The notes: generated by a model not told the origin, from the sequence alone. A DNA stretch of 37,246 nucleotides from an uncultured Clostridia bacterium (GCA_958419945.1 CATZIC010000014.1:1-37246), one strand, 5' to 3'; shown: positions 23,901 to 31,242, counted from the first letter of the stretch. A program made the numbers and translations.

Positions 23901-25467
23901 TAAAGAAGGTTACGGTACAAGTAGCTCCTTAAATGTAACTTACCATCAGACTAACCTTATAACCGAAGTTTTAAGATTGTATCAATACACAGGAAGCACC
24001 GTTTCAGAAACCGCAAGGTCGTCTACCGCTGGAACCTATAACAGCAAACAAGCGAGTGATCTTAAGTGCGGTTGGTACGCAGAAAGCGCAACTATTAGCT
24101 ACAACTTAAACGGCGGTACGTATAACGGTGTATCTACGATTGCTTCAAAAACTGTAGATACCAGAAACAATGGCTATACGTTAACGGAAAGCGATATTCC
24201 CACCGGTACGTTTGCTAAACAATATTATTCCACAGGTAATTGGTATTTTGACGTTACGGATACGAAACCCGTAAAACCGGGTGATAAAATATATCTTAAC
24301 GTAGAATTAATTTATAAGTGGACGCCAGTTGAATATAGTTTTACTTTCGAGCACGTATATCATACGGACGTAGTAAATCCGCCGACGGAAACAAGCGTAA
24401 CGATAACGCCAACTACGTTTAACGTTGAGACGTTTACGATGCCGGACGATCCCGTAAACGGCGAATACGTCTTTGGCGGTTGGTATCTTACCAAAAATGA
24501 CGACGGCGTTCTTTCAGACAGGATTTACGAATTTAACGGCAACGTATTGGTACAACGCCTAGTTGATGGAAAAACTAAGGTTTACTGTTATTGGTATCCG
24601 ATCGGTACAGAAACTTACACAATCCATTACAATAACAACGACATGGATTATATTGCCCTACACCCTGAATTCTTTACGACGGCATCACAAACGATGGTTA
24701 GTGTTGATACAACTTTCACACTGCCCGATTTAAGCGGTGGAAACGGTAAAGAAGGTTTCGCTAAATACTTTGATGGTTGGTACGGTGATGCAGGCTTTAC
24801 TAATAAGGCTAACAACGCAGATTTAATTAATTGGATTAAAGCAAATGCTAACGCCGATAAGGAAATAACGTTATATGCGCACTGGATTAACCAATATAAG
24901 ATTACGTTCACGGCTAATGAATATCTTGACAAGGACGGCAATAAATTGCTTGATACATTTAATGCGTCAGCGATAATTCATGAAGGCGCAACATATAAGC
25001 TTAACGAACTTGTTAACTATGACACAAGCAGTGTGGATTACAATGTAGCCGAACAGAAATACTTCTATGGTTGGACTGACGGCAGTACAGAATACTCCAG
25101 AGACAATGAGTACACACCTTCCGGTGTTGAATACGAGATTAAGCTGACTGCCGATTGGAAAGACAAAGCAAAATTAACCGTGAACTTGACGATTTCTGGA
25201 AAATTTGCAGGAAGAAGAAGAGCTGGGTTTACCATTAAGTATGCAAACAATTCTGACGATTTTGCTTTATCAGGCAGTGATGAGGGCTTAACCATTTCAA
25301 AATTGGGCACCGTAGTGACTGATGTCAACGAATCGGGTAAAAAAGAGTATTATTTCAATCCGTCACAGAAATTTAAAGTAACTGTCACTAATGGTACTTT
25401 AGGCAGTGGGAATATTTCTGAAGGCACTATTAACGCAAATACAACTATAACTATAACTGGCAACTGA
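20944..25467 (+). CDS. Very large secreted modular surface protein (Ig-like, beta-helix-like and InlB B-repeats)
   Basis: A 1507-residue protein started by TTG at 20944, 7 nt after AGGAGGG. A signal peptide of about 27 residues ends in VAGYASWNI. About residues 160-570 look like tandem MBG/YDG-type beta modules, with AFTYNGKNQ, TVTYTGNTF and FTYTGSDQ. About 575-1045 look like a parallel beta-helix, with repeated short strands such as LNNNVTLTVNGELQIGG and LTVNGTVNINDGASFGG. From about 1045 come Listeria-Bacteroides (InlB B) repeats with FGGWYL, FDGWYGDAGF, YGWTDGS and ITLYAHW. No LPxTG or SLH anchor is visible, so it may be released or bound through the partner gene. The first kilobase uses more GCC/ACC codons, whereas about 22.1-24.1 kb uses more GCT/GGT/ACT. 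The stop is TGA followed directly by TAA. Likely role: adhesion or extracellular matrix. Confidence 0.85.
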   Translation: MKSKTKYFILAILFGIVALTVAGYASWNIHLQTDIALNILPTTDESGSVENTARLDLFEKYIKWCGTSLPSDYTADTVLEASSSQDYSIKVDTELTPTGAATTFAELKIGFNYEYYVKATGEKLTEKPTAAGEYFCKIITVSTAPDSFTANQTAIENLNKQNSGCAAIVNYKINSLTLIPLPTVNPTAFTYNGKNQYTDILSKFTFDNNILSNGTLDTNKVSLTVCDKDGNEVSKDGETPICTNAGNYTFKFTIKNTAQYKWNTPTNLPVGTTVEGPTASVTIEISKLAITFTAEWGCYENGTEVAFAADNTVTYTGNTFTVKLKNVDTKLQVTYTNSEGIETNKGTNAGDYTSTATVAVKADYATSCEITGDASYRINWKIDRAPIAKPALKEGLTFTYTGSDQLITIKETAFNNYNPTTDTNKIDLSAPQRVINAYNGATPISYPFRFTPSDNYKWESGNATETVEIVITLNKANLTATSLTIVAKDPRATGLIEHGDELKLSTCTVTGVNNTTIQAANYTVTIDDAVYSGSTETVTQTVNCKFTPTGSYSNNYNELVVTCDITVSAVAKIDSTYYGTIESALNAAASGKTVYVLVGKNPIIRQNCTIASGVILCLPYADDGTWSSRAGTAGTFADADNASVNKNLKNNVVLNNNVTLTVNGELQIGGILGHTAQGLSGQTSGTYCQILMKEGSKITSTGKIDCYGYIKTYDKTTNATVEATAGTIYAPFVVYDFRGGSSTVGAYAGSGSIITAGSRTPNISPFSVYDMPNIHSTVKINSTAELWGYADLYAGNQHNTTEIKIIASSGSVLNLSNGSYVLSKYTPGSWDATRGGYTSTNTNTGRTTLNIYGGASLGSMQLTVSVSIVTATVSTDKVLFPVSWKYDVILNSGTYTLGYDIKFLTGSSLMVETGATLNINSKCIFYREFKDVAYGGSVYPAKDAAELTVNGTVNINDGASFGGNIATEKEGAKLVVSSGATLKVSSKEGYGTSSSLNVTYHQTNLITEVLRLYQYTGSTVSETARSSTAGTYNSKQASDLKCGWYAESATISYNLNGGTYNGVSTIASKTVDTRNNGYTLTESDIPTGTFAKQYYSTGNWYFDVTDTKPVKPGDKIYLNVELIYKWTPVEYSFTFEHVYHTDVVNPPTETSVTITPTTFNVETFTMPDDPVNGEYVFGGWYLTKNDDGVLSDRIYEFNGNVLVQRLVDGKTKVYCYWYPIGTETYTIHYNNNDMDYIALHPEFFTTASQTMVSVDTTFTLPDLSGGNGKEGFAKYFDGWYGDAGFTNKANNADLINWIKANANADKEITLYAHWINQYKITFTANEYLDKDGNKLLDTFNASAIIHEGATYKLNELVNYDTSSVDYNVAEQKYFYGWTDGSTEYSRDNEYTPSGVEYEIKLTADWKDKAKLTVNLTISGKFAGRRRAGFTIKYANNSDDFALSGSDEGLTISKLGTVVTDVNESGKKEYYFNPSQKFKVTVTNGTLGSGNISEGTINANTTITITGN

Positions 25468-25522
25468 TAAACAGATATAGGAATTTTAACGCTTTGTACA
25501 CTACGCAACGACAATTTACTAT

Positions 25523-25552
25523 CCCCTGCTTGGGCGAAATTCCCAAGCGGGG
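25523..25552 (+). other. Hairpin after the surface operon
   Basis: CCCC(T)GCTTGGG pairs with CCCAAGCGGGG. No T-run follows, so it may protect the mRNA end upstream of the true terminator. Confidence 0.55.
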
Positions 25553-25596
25553 GTCAAAGGTTAATCCCCTAACAAACACAACGCAACAAAGATATA

Positions 25597-25632
25597 AACC
25601 GCCCCTGCGGACTTTCGTCCGCAGGGGCGGTT
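25597..25632 (+). terminator. Strong intrinsic terminator of the surface-protein operon
   Basis: A perfect 16-bp stem (AACCGCCCCTGCGGAC with GTCCGCAGGGGCGGTT) closes a TTTC loop and is followed by GTTTTT. Confidence 0.95.
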
Positions 25633-25688
25633 GTTTTTACTATATTAGTAGCTTTTCAGGGACGGTAGCAAAGGCGTATTCAAAAAAC

Positions 25689-25723
25689 ACCCGCATGCCT
25701 TTAAAAGCATAAGGCACGCGGGT
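25689..25723 (-). terminator. Intrinsic terminator of malQ
   Basis: On the minus strand ACCCGCGTGCCTT pairs with AAGGCATGCGGGT, with one mismatch, and is followed by GTTTTTTG. It is convergent to the surface-operon terminator. Confidence 0.9.
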
Positions 25724-25732
25724 CAAATTGCT

Positions 25733-25760
25733 TGATAACGGGCTTATAGCCCTATATTTT
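25733..25760 (+). repeat. Dispersed CTTATAG repeat at the malQ end
   Basis: TGATAACGGGCTTATAGCCC followed by TATATTTT. It ends at the first base of the malQ stop codon and contains the near-palindrome GGGCTTATAGCCC. Confidence 0.85.
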
Positions 25761-27235
25761 TATCCTCTGTCGAACCTTTTGGCACGGCGCTTTAAGGAAG
25801 AAGCCAAGGTGTCAGTAAACACGCTTTCCTTTATTCTTACCGTCCAACAACCGGTTGTACCGGGGGTGTTTATGCGGTAATCGCCATCCATAAACAAAAC
25901 GTCCTGTACGGGAACAACGCAAAGTTTAGCGTTAGATCCGTAAGCGATATCCAAAATTGCTTCCGCAAGGTTATAAATTCCCCTAATCGGTTTATAAATC
26001 TTAAGGTAGTCAACCGACTTTTTAATCATAACTTTCCACTTTTCCAAAGCATATTTATCTAAACTTTTCAAAATGCCCAAAGTGGTATCGTTATCGTGGG
26101 TGCCGGTATAAACAACGCTGTTTTCGGGTATGTTCCAAGGAAGGTACGGGTTATCGTCTCCACCGTCGAAAGCGAACTGCAAAACCTTCATTCCGCCGAC
26201 GCCGGAGTACGCCATAAGACTTCTTACGCCGTCGTCGATAAGGCCTAAATCTTCTGCAATAACGCCGTCGGTGCCGATAGCGTCCATAATTTCACGACCG
26301 GGCGCGTTCACCCACCAACCGCGCTCTGCGGTAGGGTCGCCGTAAGGAATAGCCCAAAATCTGTCAAGACCTCTGAAGTGGTCGATACGGATTACGTCGT
26401 AAAGTTTTCTTGCACGACCAACGCGGTTTTTCCAAAAGGTAAAGCCTTCCTGCTTCATATGGTCGTAATTATAAATAGGATTGCCCCAAAGTTGACCGGT
26501 CCTGCTGAAATAATCGGGCGGGCAGCCTGAAACTATGGTCGGGTGATAGGTTGCGTCAAGCAAAAACTGCTCCGGAGCAGTCCATACGTCAACGCTGTCA
26601 AGCGAAACGTAAAGGGGCAAATCCCCTATTATCTTAATTCCCTTTTGGTTTGCATACTGTTTAAGTTCGAAATATTGATTTCTGAACTCATACTGCAAAA
26701 ACTGCCAGAACAAAATTTCATCACGATTTTCTTCCGCAAATTTGGATAGCGCAGCTTGATCTCTCGTTTTAAGTTCGTAAGGCCAATTCATCCAAACGTC
26801 GTTGTACTGCTGTTTTATCGCCATAAACAACGCGTAATCATAAAATTCGCCCTTCTGCAAAAAGTTTTTGAAGTTTTTATCGTTTACGTCGAAACGGGAA
26901 AAAGCCTTTCTCAAAAGTTTATAGCGTTCAACGTAAAGTTTGCCGTAATCGATACGGTCGTTTTTGTCGATTGCGCCTTCGACTTCACGGTATGTAAGTA
27001 ACTTTTTGCTTCTTAAAATTTCAAGATCGATAAAGTACGGATTGCCCGAAGCGTCCGCACAGGAAGCGTACGGCGAATCCGCATACCCCGTTTGGGTCAA
27101 CGGAAGCATCTGCCAATAACTATGTCCGGACTTTTTCAAAAAGTCCACGAAACTGTACGCCCATTTGCCGAAAGAGCCTATCCCGTACTTGGAAGGCAGT
27201 GAAAACACCGGCATCAATATCCCGCATTTTTTCAT
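25760..27235 (-). CDS. malQ: 4-alpha-glucanotransferase (amylomaltase, GH77)
   Basis: A 491-residue enzyme, normal for bacterial GH77. It transfers 1,4-alpha-glucan segments between maltodextrins in the cytoplasm, in maltose, starch or glycogen turnover. The N-terminus CGILMPVFSLPSKYGIG, then YWQMLPLTQTGYADSPY, are hallmark sequences. The catalytic residues are in VIRIDHFRGLDRFW (nucleophile Asp), IAEDLGLI (acid/base Glu) and YTGTHDNDTTLG (transition-state Asp). ATG 27235 is chosen because AAGGAG lies 8 nt upstream; the longer frame to 27256 would include that site. A short CACCAAA-GT-TTTGGTG inverted repeat sits just upstream of the binding site and may be regulatory. It is monocistronic with its own terminator; no other glycogen or maltose genes are nearby. 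Confidence 0.97.
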   Translation of the reverse strand: MKKCGILMPVFSLPSKYGIGSFGKWAYSFVDFLKKSGHSYWQMLPLTQTGYADSPYASCADASGNPYFIDLEILRSKKLLTYREVEGAIDKNDRIDYGKLYVERYKLLRKAFSRFDVNDKNFKNFLQKGEFYDYALFMAIKQQYNDVWMNWPYELKTRDQAALSKFAEENRDEILFWQFLQYEFRNQYFELKQYANQKGIKIIGDLPLYVSLDSVDVWTAPEQFLLDATYHPTIVSGCPPDYFSRTGQLWGNPIYNYDHMKQEGFTFWKNRVGRARKLYDVIRIDHFRGLDRFWAIPYGDPTAERGWWVNAPGREIMDAIGTDGVIAEDLGLIDDGVRSLMAYSGVGGMKVLQFAFDGGDDNPYLPWNIPENSVVYTGTHDNDTTLGILKSLDKYALEKWKVMIKKSVDYLKIYKPIRGIYNLAEAILDIAYGSNAKLCVVPVQDVLFMDGDYRINTPGTTGCWTVRIKESVFTDTLASSLKRRAKRFDRG

Positions 27236-27298
27236 TTTGTATTCTCCTTGCACCAAAACTTTGGTGTATTTTACAGTATTTTAAGTTCAAAAACCATC

Positions 27299-27324
27299 AT
27301 TAACGGGCTTATAGCCCCACTTTT
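27299..27324 (+). repeat. Dispersed CTTATAG repeat
   Basis: ATTAACGGGCTTATAGCCCC followed by ACTTTT. Between malQ and recR. Confidence 0.9.
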
Positions 27325-27334
27325 ACGAACTCGC

Positions 27335-27520
27335 CGATAGGCGAATATCACTTCGATTGAAAGCGAATAGCGTCTTCAATCGCCGAATATCACTTGCCGA
27401 AGGCAAATATCACTGCGTCGCAGGCACTTTCAAATAATTACTTTTAAATCCTTATGCCCATGCGACGAAGTCGTACTTCATCCATTAGCGATAGCGTCTT
27501 CATTCTTCATTAGCGTTAGC
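27335..27520. repeat. Array of short hairpins separated by ATATCACT
   Basis: ATATCACT occurs at 27345, 27387 and 27407. Small inverted arms lie between, such as TCGCCGATAGGCGA and TTGCCGAAGGCAA. The block ends in CTTCATTCTTCATTAGCG and similar short repeats next to the recR stop. Similar modular spacers occur in other Clostridia. No gene was found here. Confidence 0.55.
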
Positions 27521-27522
27521 TT

Positions 27523-28116
27523 TTATATTTCCCGTCTGTCTAAAATCGCACGGGAAAGCGAGCCCATGTCCGCATATTCGAGATCGGTTCCCACCGCTAT
27601 GCCGTGCGCTAAACGCGTTACCTTTATGCCCAGCGGTTTAATAAGTTTTGCAATGTACATTGCGGTTGCTTCCCCTTCTACGTCGGGGTTTGTGGCAAGT
27701 ATAACTTCGGAAACCTGCTCTTTAGAAAGCCGCTCAAGTAGTTCCTTTATCCTTATGTCGTTAGGTCCGATACCTTCCATAGGATTTATAGTACCGTGAA
27801 GCACGTGGTATCTACCTTTAAACTTATCCGACTTTTCAATCGCAACAACGTCTTTGGGTTCCTTTACCACACAAATAATGTCGGAATCCCTGTTCTTACA
27901 AACGTCGCACAGTTCGTCTTCGGAAAAATTACCGCAAACCTTGCAGTATTTAACCTCTTTTTTAACGCGAATGATGGCTTCGGCAAGTTCTTCCGCTTCC
28001 GTATCGCTCATATCGATAATCTTATAAGCGTAGCGCTGTGCCGTCTTGGCGCCAACGCCCGGAAGCTTGGTGAGCCGATTTATAAGTCTACCTATCGGCT
28101 CGATAAAAGCCTTCAT
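27523..28116 (-). CDS. recR: Recombination protein RecR
   Basis: A 197-residue protein, normal length. RecR works with RecO (and RecF) to load RecA on gapped DNA. The helix-hairpin-helix LPGVGAKTAQRYAYKI is at residues 18-33, the C4 zinc finger has Cys58, Cys61, Cys70 and Cys73, and a Toprim domain follows with VVKEPKDVVAIEKS, GTINPMEGIGPNDI and ATNPDVEGEATA. The C-terminal Walker-like region is THLAHGIAVG-like (RLAHGIAVGTDLEYAD). Its ATG at 28116 overlaps the TAA of ybaB by one base (TAATG), so translation is coupled. The order dnaX-ybaB-recR is conserved in bacteria. Confidence 0.97.
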   Translation of the reverse strand: MKAFIEPIGRLINRLTKLPGVGAKTAQRYAYKIIDMSDTEAEELAEAIIRVKKEVKYCKVCGNFSEDELCDVCKNRDSDIICVVKEPKDVVAIEKSDKFKGRYHVLHGTINPMEGIGPNDIRIKELLERLSKEQVSEVILATNPDVEGEATAMYIAKLIKPLGIKVTRLAHGIAVGTDLEYADMGSLSRAILDRREI

Positions 28117-28454
28117 TAAAACATCCCCCCCATCTTATTGTAGGGTCCGAGTTTTTCCTCGTAAAGCTGGTCTGCCTTTTCGCAAGCGGAATTATATGCC
28201 GCCATAAAAAGGTCCTCGAGCATTTCCGCATCGTCGGGATCAACAACCGAAGGATCGAAGTTTACGCCTTTTACAACCTTTTTGCCGCTAACGGTAACCT
28301 TAACAGCGCCGCTTGCCGCTTCGCCGACAAGTTCAGCTTCTTCAAGTTCCTGCTGAGCACGCTGAATATCTTCCTGCATCTTCTGCGCCTGCTTCATAAG
28401 TTGTTGCATCTGATTGTTTCCGCCGAATCCTCCGCCGTATCCTTTATATCCCAT
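28116..28454 (-). CDS. ybaB: Nucleoid-associated protein YbaB/EbfC
   Basis: A 112-residue protein. ATG 28454 is chosen because AAAGGAG lies 8 nt upstream and the protein then opens with the Gly-rich stretch GYKGYGGGFGGNNQMQQLMK, common in Clostridia. The middle is QAQKMQEDIQRAQQELEEAE, VGEAASGAVKVTVSGKK and VKGVNFDPSVVDPDDAEMLE, the family core. YbaB forms a tweezer-like dimer that binds DNA; its gene sits between dnaX and recR in most bacteria, as here. The short region before it (28509-28627) holds a weak promoter, so it may be transcribed both with dnaX and alone. Confidence 0.95.
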   Translation of the reverse strand: MGYKGYGGGFGGNNQMQQLMKQAQKMQEDIQRAQQELEEAELVGEAASGAVKVTVSGKKVVKGVNFDPSVVDPDDAEMLEDLFMAAYNSACEKADQLYEEKLGPYNKMGGMF

Positions 28455-28534
28455 AATATACTCCTTTAGATTTTGATTTTTATTTGTAAATTGTTTACCT
28501 GAAAACAATTTATGACTTATTTTATTTTAATGAT

Positions 28535-28563
28535 TTTGTAACATTTTTCTATTGAATTTGCAA
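28535..28563 (-). promoter_or_regulatory. Weak candidate promoter of ybaB-recR
   Basis: TTGCAA, 17-nt spacer, TACAAA on the minus strand; each hexamer matches consensus in four of six positions. Confidence 0.3.
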
Positions 28564-28627
28564 CTTTTTTCGTAAAAATGGTCGCTAAATTCCGTAACGT
28601 GTTTAAATTTTGTGTACAATAGCCTTT

Positions 28628-30574
28628 TCAGTTCTCGATTTTTATATCGCCGCCGAACATTTCTTTAACCTTTTTTGCGTCCTCGGAAAACTGTTCACTG
28701 CTGTCTCCCGAATCGGAACGCTGAACTGTTACCGTGTAAGGGGCTAAGGAAGAAACGATGGACTGCAAAGTTTCCATACTCTCCTTTTTAATCAGCAAGT
28801 TATACTCGTTTTCCCCTTCAGCAGTAATAACGAGTTGGTTATTTTTAACTTCCGCATCAAGTTCCTGACAGGCTATCCAAAGCATTATATGCTTATCCGA
28901 ACGCAATTTTCTTATAACCGTGCCCCAAAGCCTTGCATCTGAAATTCTGTCCCTTATCACTTCGCCCGAAGTTGCTGTGGCAGTTGTCGGGGGTGTTTGG
29001 GAAGTTGCGGGGGAAGTTTTTGCGCTTAACGCCTCGTCGATTTCAGCCTTTTTAACCCTGCTTGCTTCCGTGGCGGGCGACGTGTAGAAGTTATCAAACC
29101 CGTCGAAACCTATCTGATTTTCCGGCGGTGCGTAACTTTCTTCTATCGCCGGCGGTTCGTCGGGTTCGTAATCGAAACCGCTCAAACGCTCGCTATTAAC
29201 CGGCGCTTCGGGCGAACTTTCAAACTTGGGAATCGTTGCAATTTGGCCGTTATCGGGCTTATAGGCGGGTTTTTGTGCTTCAGAAGTCTTTTCCGTCTTT
29301 TCTGCCTTATCTGCAACGTTTTGTTCGATAATCGGCTTATAGGCCGACTTTTGCGTTTCTACGGCATTTTCAGGCACGTCCGCAAAAGTTTCAGCTTTTG
29401 CGAGCTTTACACCGTTTTTAAGAAGGCTTTCCACCGTTTTTTCGAGGGCGGAAATTCTTGAAATAAGTGCGTCGTTATTATAATCCGCAGAAGGCAGAGT
29501 CGCTTTAACGGCTGCGGCCTCGAAAACAATTCTTGGGTGCGTGCTGTAGCGAAGATCGGTTTCTATCGCGGTAAATATTTCCAAAATTCTTAAAAATCTG
29601 TGGTTATCCGCCGAGTCCGACAACTCTATAAGTTTGTCGTATTCCCTATCGGGAAGCATTAAAATTTCCTTTGCGCCTTTACAAGTCTTTACCACCAAAA
29701 CGTCCCTTACCATAGACAAGACGTCTTTCGTAAGAACGCTTATGCTTTTGCCAAGGCCGGTAAGTTCCTCTATAACCGACAGCACTTTGCCTACGTCGGA
29801 GTTAAGTATCCCCGTAAGAAGATCGGCGGTTTTAGTTGAATCGGAAGCCCCTAAAATGTCAATAACCTGCTTATAGGTCAACTTTTGGTCGCTATACGAT
29901 ATGCAAAGGTCGGCAAGCGACAAGGCGTCTCTTATACTTCCTTCGCCGGATTTTGCGATAAGCGCAGTGGCTTCCTTTTCGTAAGATTTACCAACTTCGT
30001 CGTAAATTTTTTCTATAAGGTTTTCGATAACCTTGTCCGCAACGAGGTGGAAATCAAAGCGCATGCACCTTGACAAAATGGTCGCGGGTAGCTTATGCGG
30101 CTCGGTAGTCGCAAGTATAAACACGGCGTGTTTAGGCGGCTCTTCCAAGGTTTTTAAAAGTGCGTTAAAAGCCTCGGTGGTAAGCATATGAACTTCGTCT
30201 ATAATGTAAACTTTATACTTACCTGCGACCGGCGGATACTGAACGTTGGCACGGATTTCCTGCACGTTGTCCACTTTATTGTTGGAAGCGGCGTCTATCT
30301 CCAAAATATCGAGATTTGACGGATTGTTAAGTTTTTCGCAAACTTCGCAATGTCCGCATGGCGAACCGTCGTTTGGGGTAAGGCAGTTTATAGCACGCGC
30401 AAAAATTCTTGCTACGGTTGTTTTACCCGTACCGCGTGCCCCGCAAAAAAGGTATGCGTGGCCGATTCTTTCCGTCTTTATTTGATTTATAAGGGTCGTA
30501 ACGACGTGTTCCTGTCCGACAACGTCGGAAAAGTCGGTCGGCCGAAACCTTCTGTATATAGCAAGATAGGACAC
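28628..30574 (-). CDS. dnaX: DNA polymerase III subunit gamma/tau
   Basis: A 648-residue clamp-loader ATPase. It opens with SYLAIYRRFRPTDFSDVVGQ. Walker A GARGTGKTT is at residues 45-53, and the zinc site has CLTPNDGSPCGHCEVC. DEVHMLTTEAFNALLKTLEE (Walker B and sensor region) and ILATTEPHKLPATILSRCMR follow. Domain III ends near residue 365, then a long Pro/Glu/Ala-rich linker (about 395-545) leads to a C-terminal tau domain that binds polymerase. The start is GTG 30574, with AAGGTGAT just upstream, only 4 nt after the sigH TGA. Two dispersed-repeat copies lie in the linker, read as QKPAYKPDNGQ and QKSAYKPIIEQ; a third repeat-like stretch at about residues 229-237 reads QKLTYKQVI. Confidence 0.97.
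   Translation of the reverse strand: MSYLAIYRRFRPTDFSDVVGQEHVVTTLINQIKTERIGHAYLFCGARGTGKTTVARIFARAINCLTPNDGSPCGHCEVCEKLNNPSNLDILEIDAASNNKVDNVQEIRANVQYPPVAGKYKVYIIDEVHMLTTEAFNALLKTLEEPPKHAVFILATTEPHKLPATILSRCMRFDFHLVADKVIENLIEKIYDEVGKSYEKEATALIAKSGEGSIRDALSLADLCISYSDQKLTYKQVIDILGASDSTKTADLLTGILNSDVGKVLSVIEELTGLGKSISVLTKDVLSMVRDVLVVKTCKGAKEILMLPDREYDKLIELSDSADNHRFLRILEIFTAIETDLRYSTHPRIVFEAAAVKATLPSADYNNDALISRISALEKTVESLLKNGVKLAKAETFADVPENAVETQKSAYKPIIEQNVADKAEKTEKTSEAQKPAYKPDNGQIATIPKFESSPEAPVNSERLSGFDYEPDEPPAIEESYAPPENQIGFDGFDNFYTSPATEASRVKKAEIDEALSAKTSPATSQTPPTTATATSGEVIRDRISDARLWGTVIRKLRSDKHIMLWIACQELDAEVKNNQLVITAEGENEYNLLIKKESMETLQSIVSSLAPYTVTVQRSDSGDSSEQFSEDAKKVKEMFGGDIKIEN
29247..29274 (+). 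repeat. Dispersed CTTATAG repeat inside dnaX, copy 1
   Basis: CCGTTATCGGGCTTATAG followed by GCGGGTTTTT. It is antisense to dnaX and read as KPAYKPDN at about residues 434-442, in the tau linker, with no stop. Confidence 0.9.
29326..29352 (+). repeat. Dispersed CTTATAG repeat inside dnaX, copy 2
   Basis: CGATAATCGGCTTATAG followed by GCCGACTTTT. It is read in the same phase as copy 1, KSAYKPII, at about residues 408-415, again preceded by Gln. Confidence 0.9.
29860..29886 (+). repeat. Repeat-like stretch inside dnaX, copy 3
   Basis: CAATAACCTGCTTATAG followed by GTCAACTTTT. It is read in the same phase, KLTYKQVI, but within domain III, where an insertion is less expected. It may be partly convergent sequence. 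Confidence 0.6.
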
Positions 30575-30578
30575 TTTA

Positions 30579-31154
30579 TCACCTTAACCTTTTTGTTTTT
30601 TCTTTTATTCTTTGAATAGCGTTATCCACGGATTTCGGGGATTTATTGAGTATTTTGGCAATTTCCGTGTACTTTTGACCTTCCACGTACAGATTGAAAA
30701 CCTGTATTTCAAAGTTTGAAAGGCTTTCCTTTATCGCTAGAGTAAGTTCGTTTAAAGTTTCTTCACCGATAACTCTGTCCTCGGGGGATAAAATAATCCC
30801 TTCACGGTCGCTTTCCGTCATTTCCTGAATGGAAACGGAATCGTTAAGCGCTCTGTGCTTATCCGCATGGGACAAAGATATGGCGTTTAAAATTCTGCTT
30901 TTAATGCACTTGTAAGCAAAGGTCTTAAAGGAGGAAGAACCTTCCTTCTCCCCGTCGTAAGCGTTCACTGCCGAAAATAGTCCGATAAGACCTTCTTGAC
31001 ACAAGTCCTCTTCGTCGCCACCCACCAAAAAGTAGGTACGGGCAAGACTTCTTATTACGGTAAGATATCGGGCGTAAAGTTCGTCAAACGCCAAACCGTC
31101 GCCCTTTTTATGTAGCGCAACGAGTTTTTCGTCTGTTTGTCCTAAATAGTCCAT
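30579..31154 (-). CDS. sigH: RNA polymerase sigma-H-like factor (SigH/Spo0H)
   Basis: A 191-residue sigma-70 family protein. Region 2 is clear: IRSLARTYFLVGGDEEDLCQ and EGLIGLFSAVNAYD, with FKTFAYKCIKSRILNAI, as in sigma-H of Bacillus. Region 4 near the C-terminus is LSNFEIQVFNLYVEGQKYTE and ILNKSPKSVDNAIQRIK. Sigma-H switches on early sporulation and stationary-phase genes. ATG 31154 has GGGGGT 5 nt upstream. The gene lies after rlmB, as in the Bacillus mrnC-rlmB-(yacP)-sigH order, but is followed 4 nt later by dnaX, joining two normally separate blocks. The stop is TGA. The presence of spoIVFA/FB in the window agrees with an endospore programme. Confidence 0.9.
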   Translation of the reverse strand: MDYLGQTDEKLVALHKKGDGLAFDELYARYLTVIRSLARTYFLVGGDEEDLCQEGLIGLFSAVNAYDGEKEGSSSFKTFAYKCIKSRILNAISLSHADKHRALNDSVSIQEMTESDREGIILSPEDRVIGEETLNELTLAIKESLSNFEIQVFNLYVEGQKYTEIAKILNKSPKSVDNAIQRIKEKTKRLR

Positions 31155-31183
31155 TTTTACCCCCGTAATTTTTAAAAAGTCCC

Positions 31184-31210
31184 TCTATAGGTCGCTTATC
31201 GGCAACTTTT
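31184..31210 (+). repeat. Dispersed CTTATAG repeat, divergent
   Basis: TCTATAGGTCGCTTATCGGC followed by AACTTTT. It lies in the 88-bp gap between rlmB and sigH and so would be in the transcript of both. Confidence 0.75.
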
Positions 31211-31242
31211 ACTGAAATGCCTTGTTCGTAATTTTTATACTT

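Noticed and set aside
28005..28045. RecR stretch QRYAYKII as another repeat copy
   Set aside because: It resembles the repeat translation, but this is the conserved RecR helix-hairpin-helix region and the DNA match is poor outside CTTATAAG.
28660..28685. A-run near the dnaX 3' end as a programmed frameshift site for the gamma form
   Set aside because: The A6G run lies only about 15 codons before the stop, far from the linker where gamma/tau frameshifting would matter.
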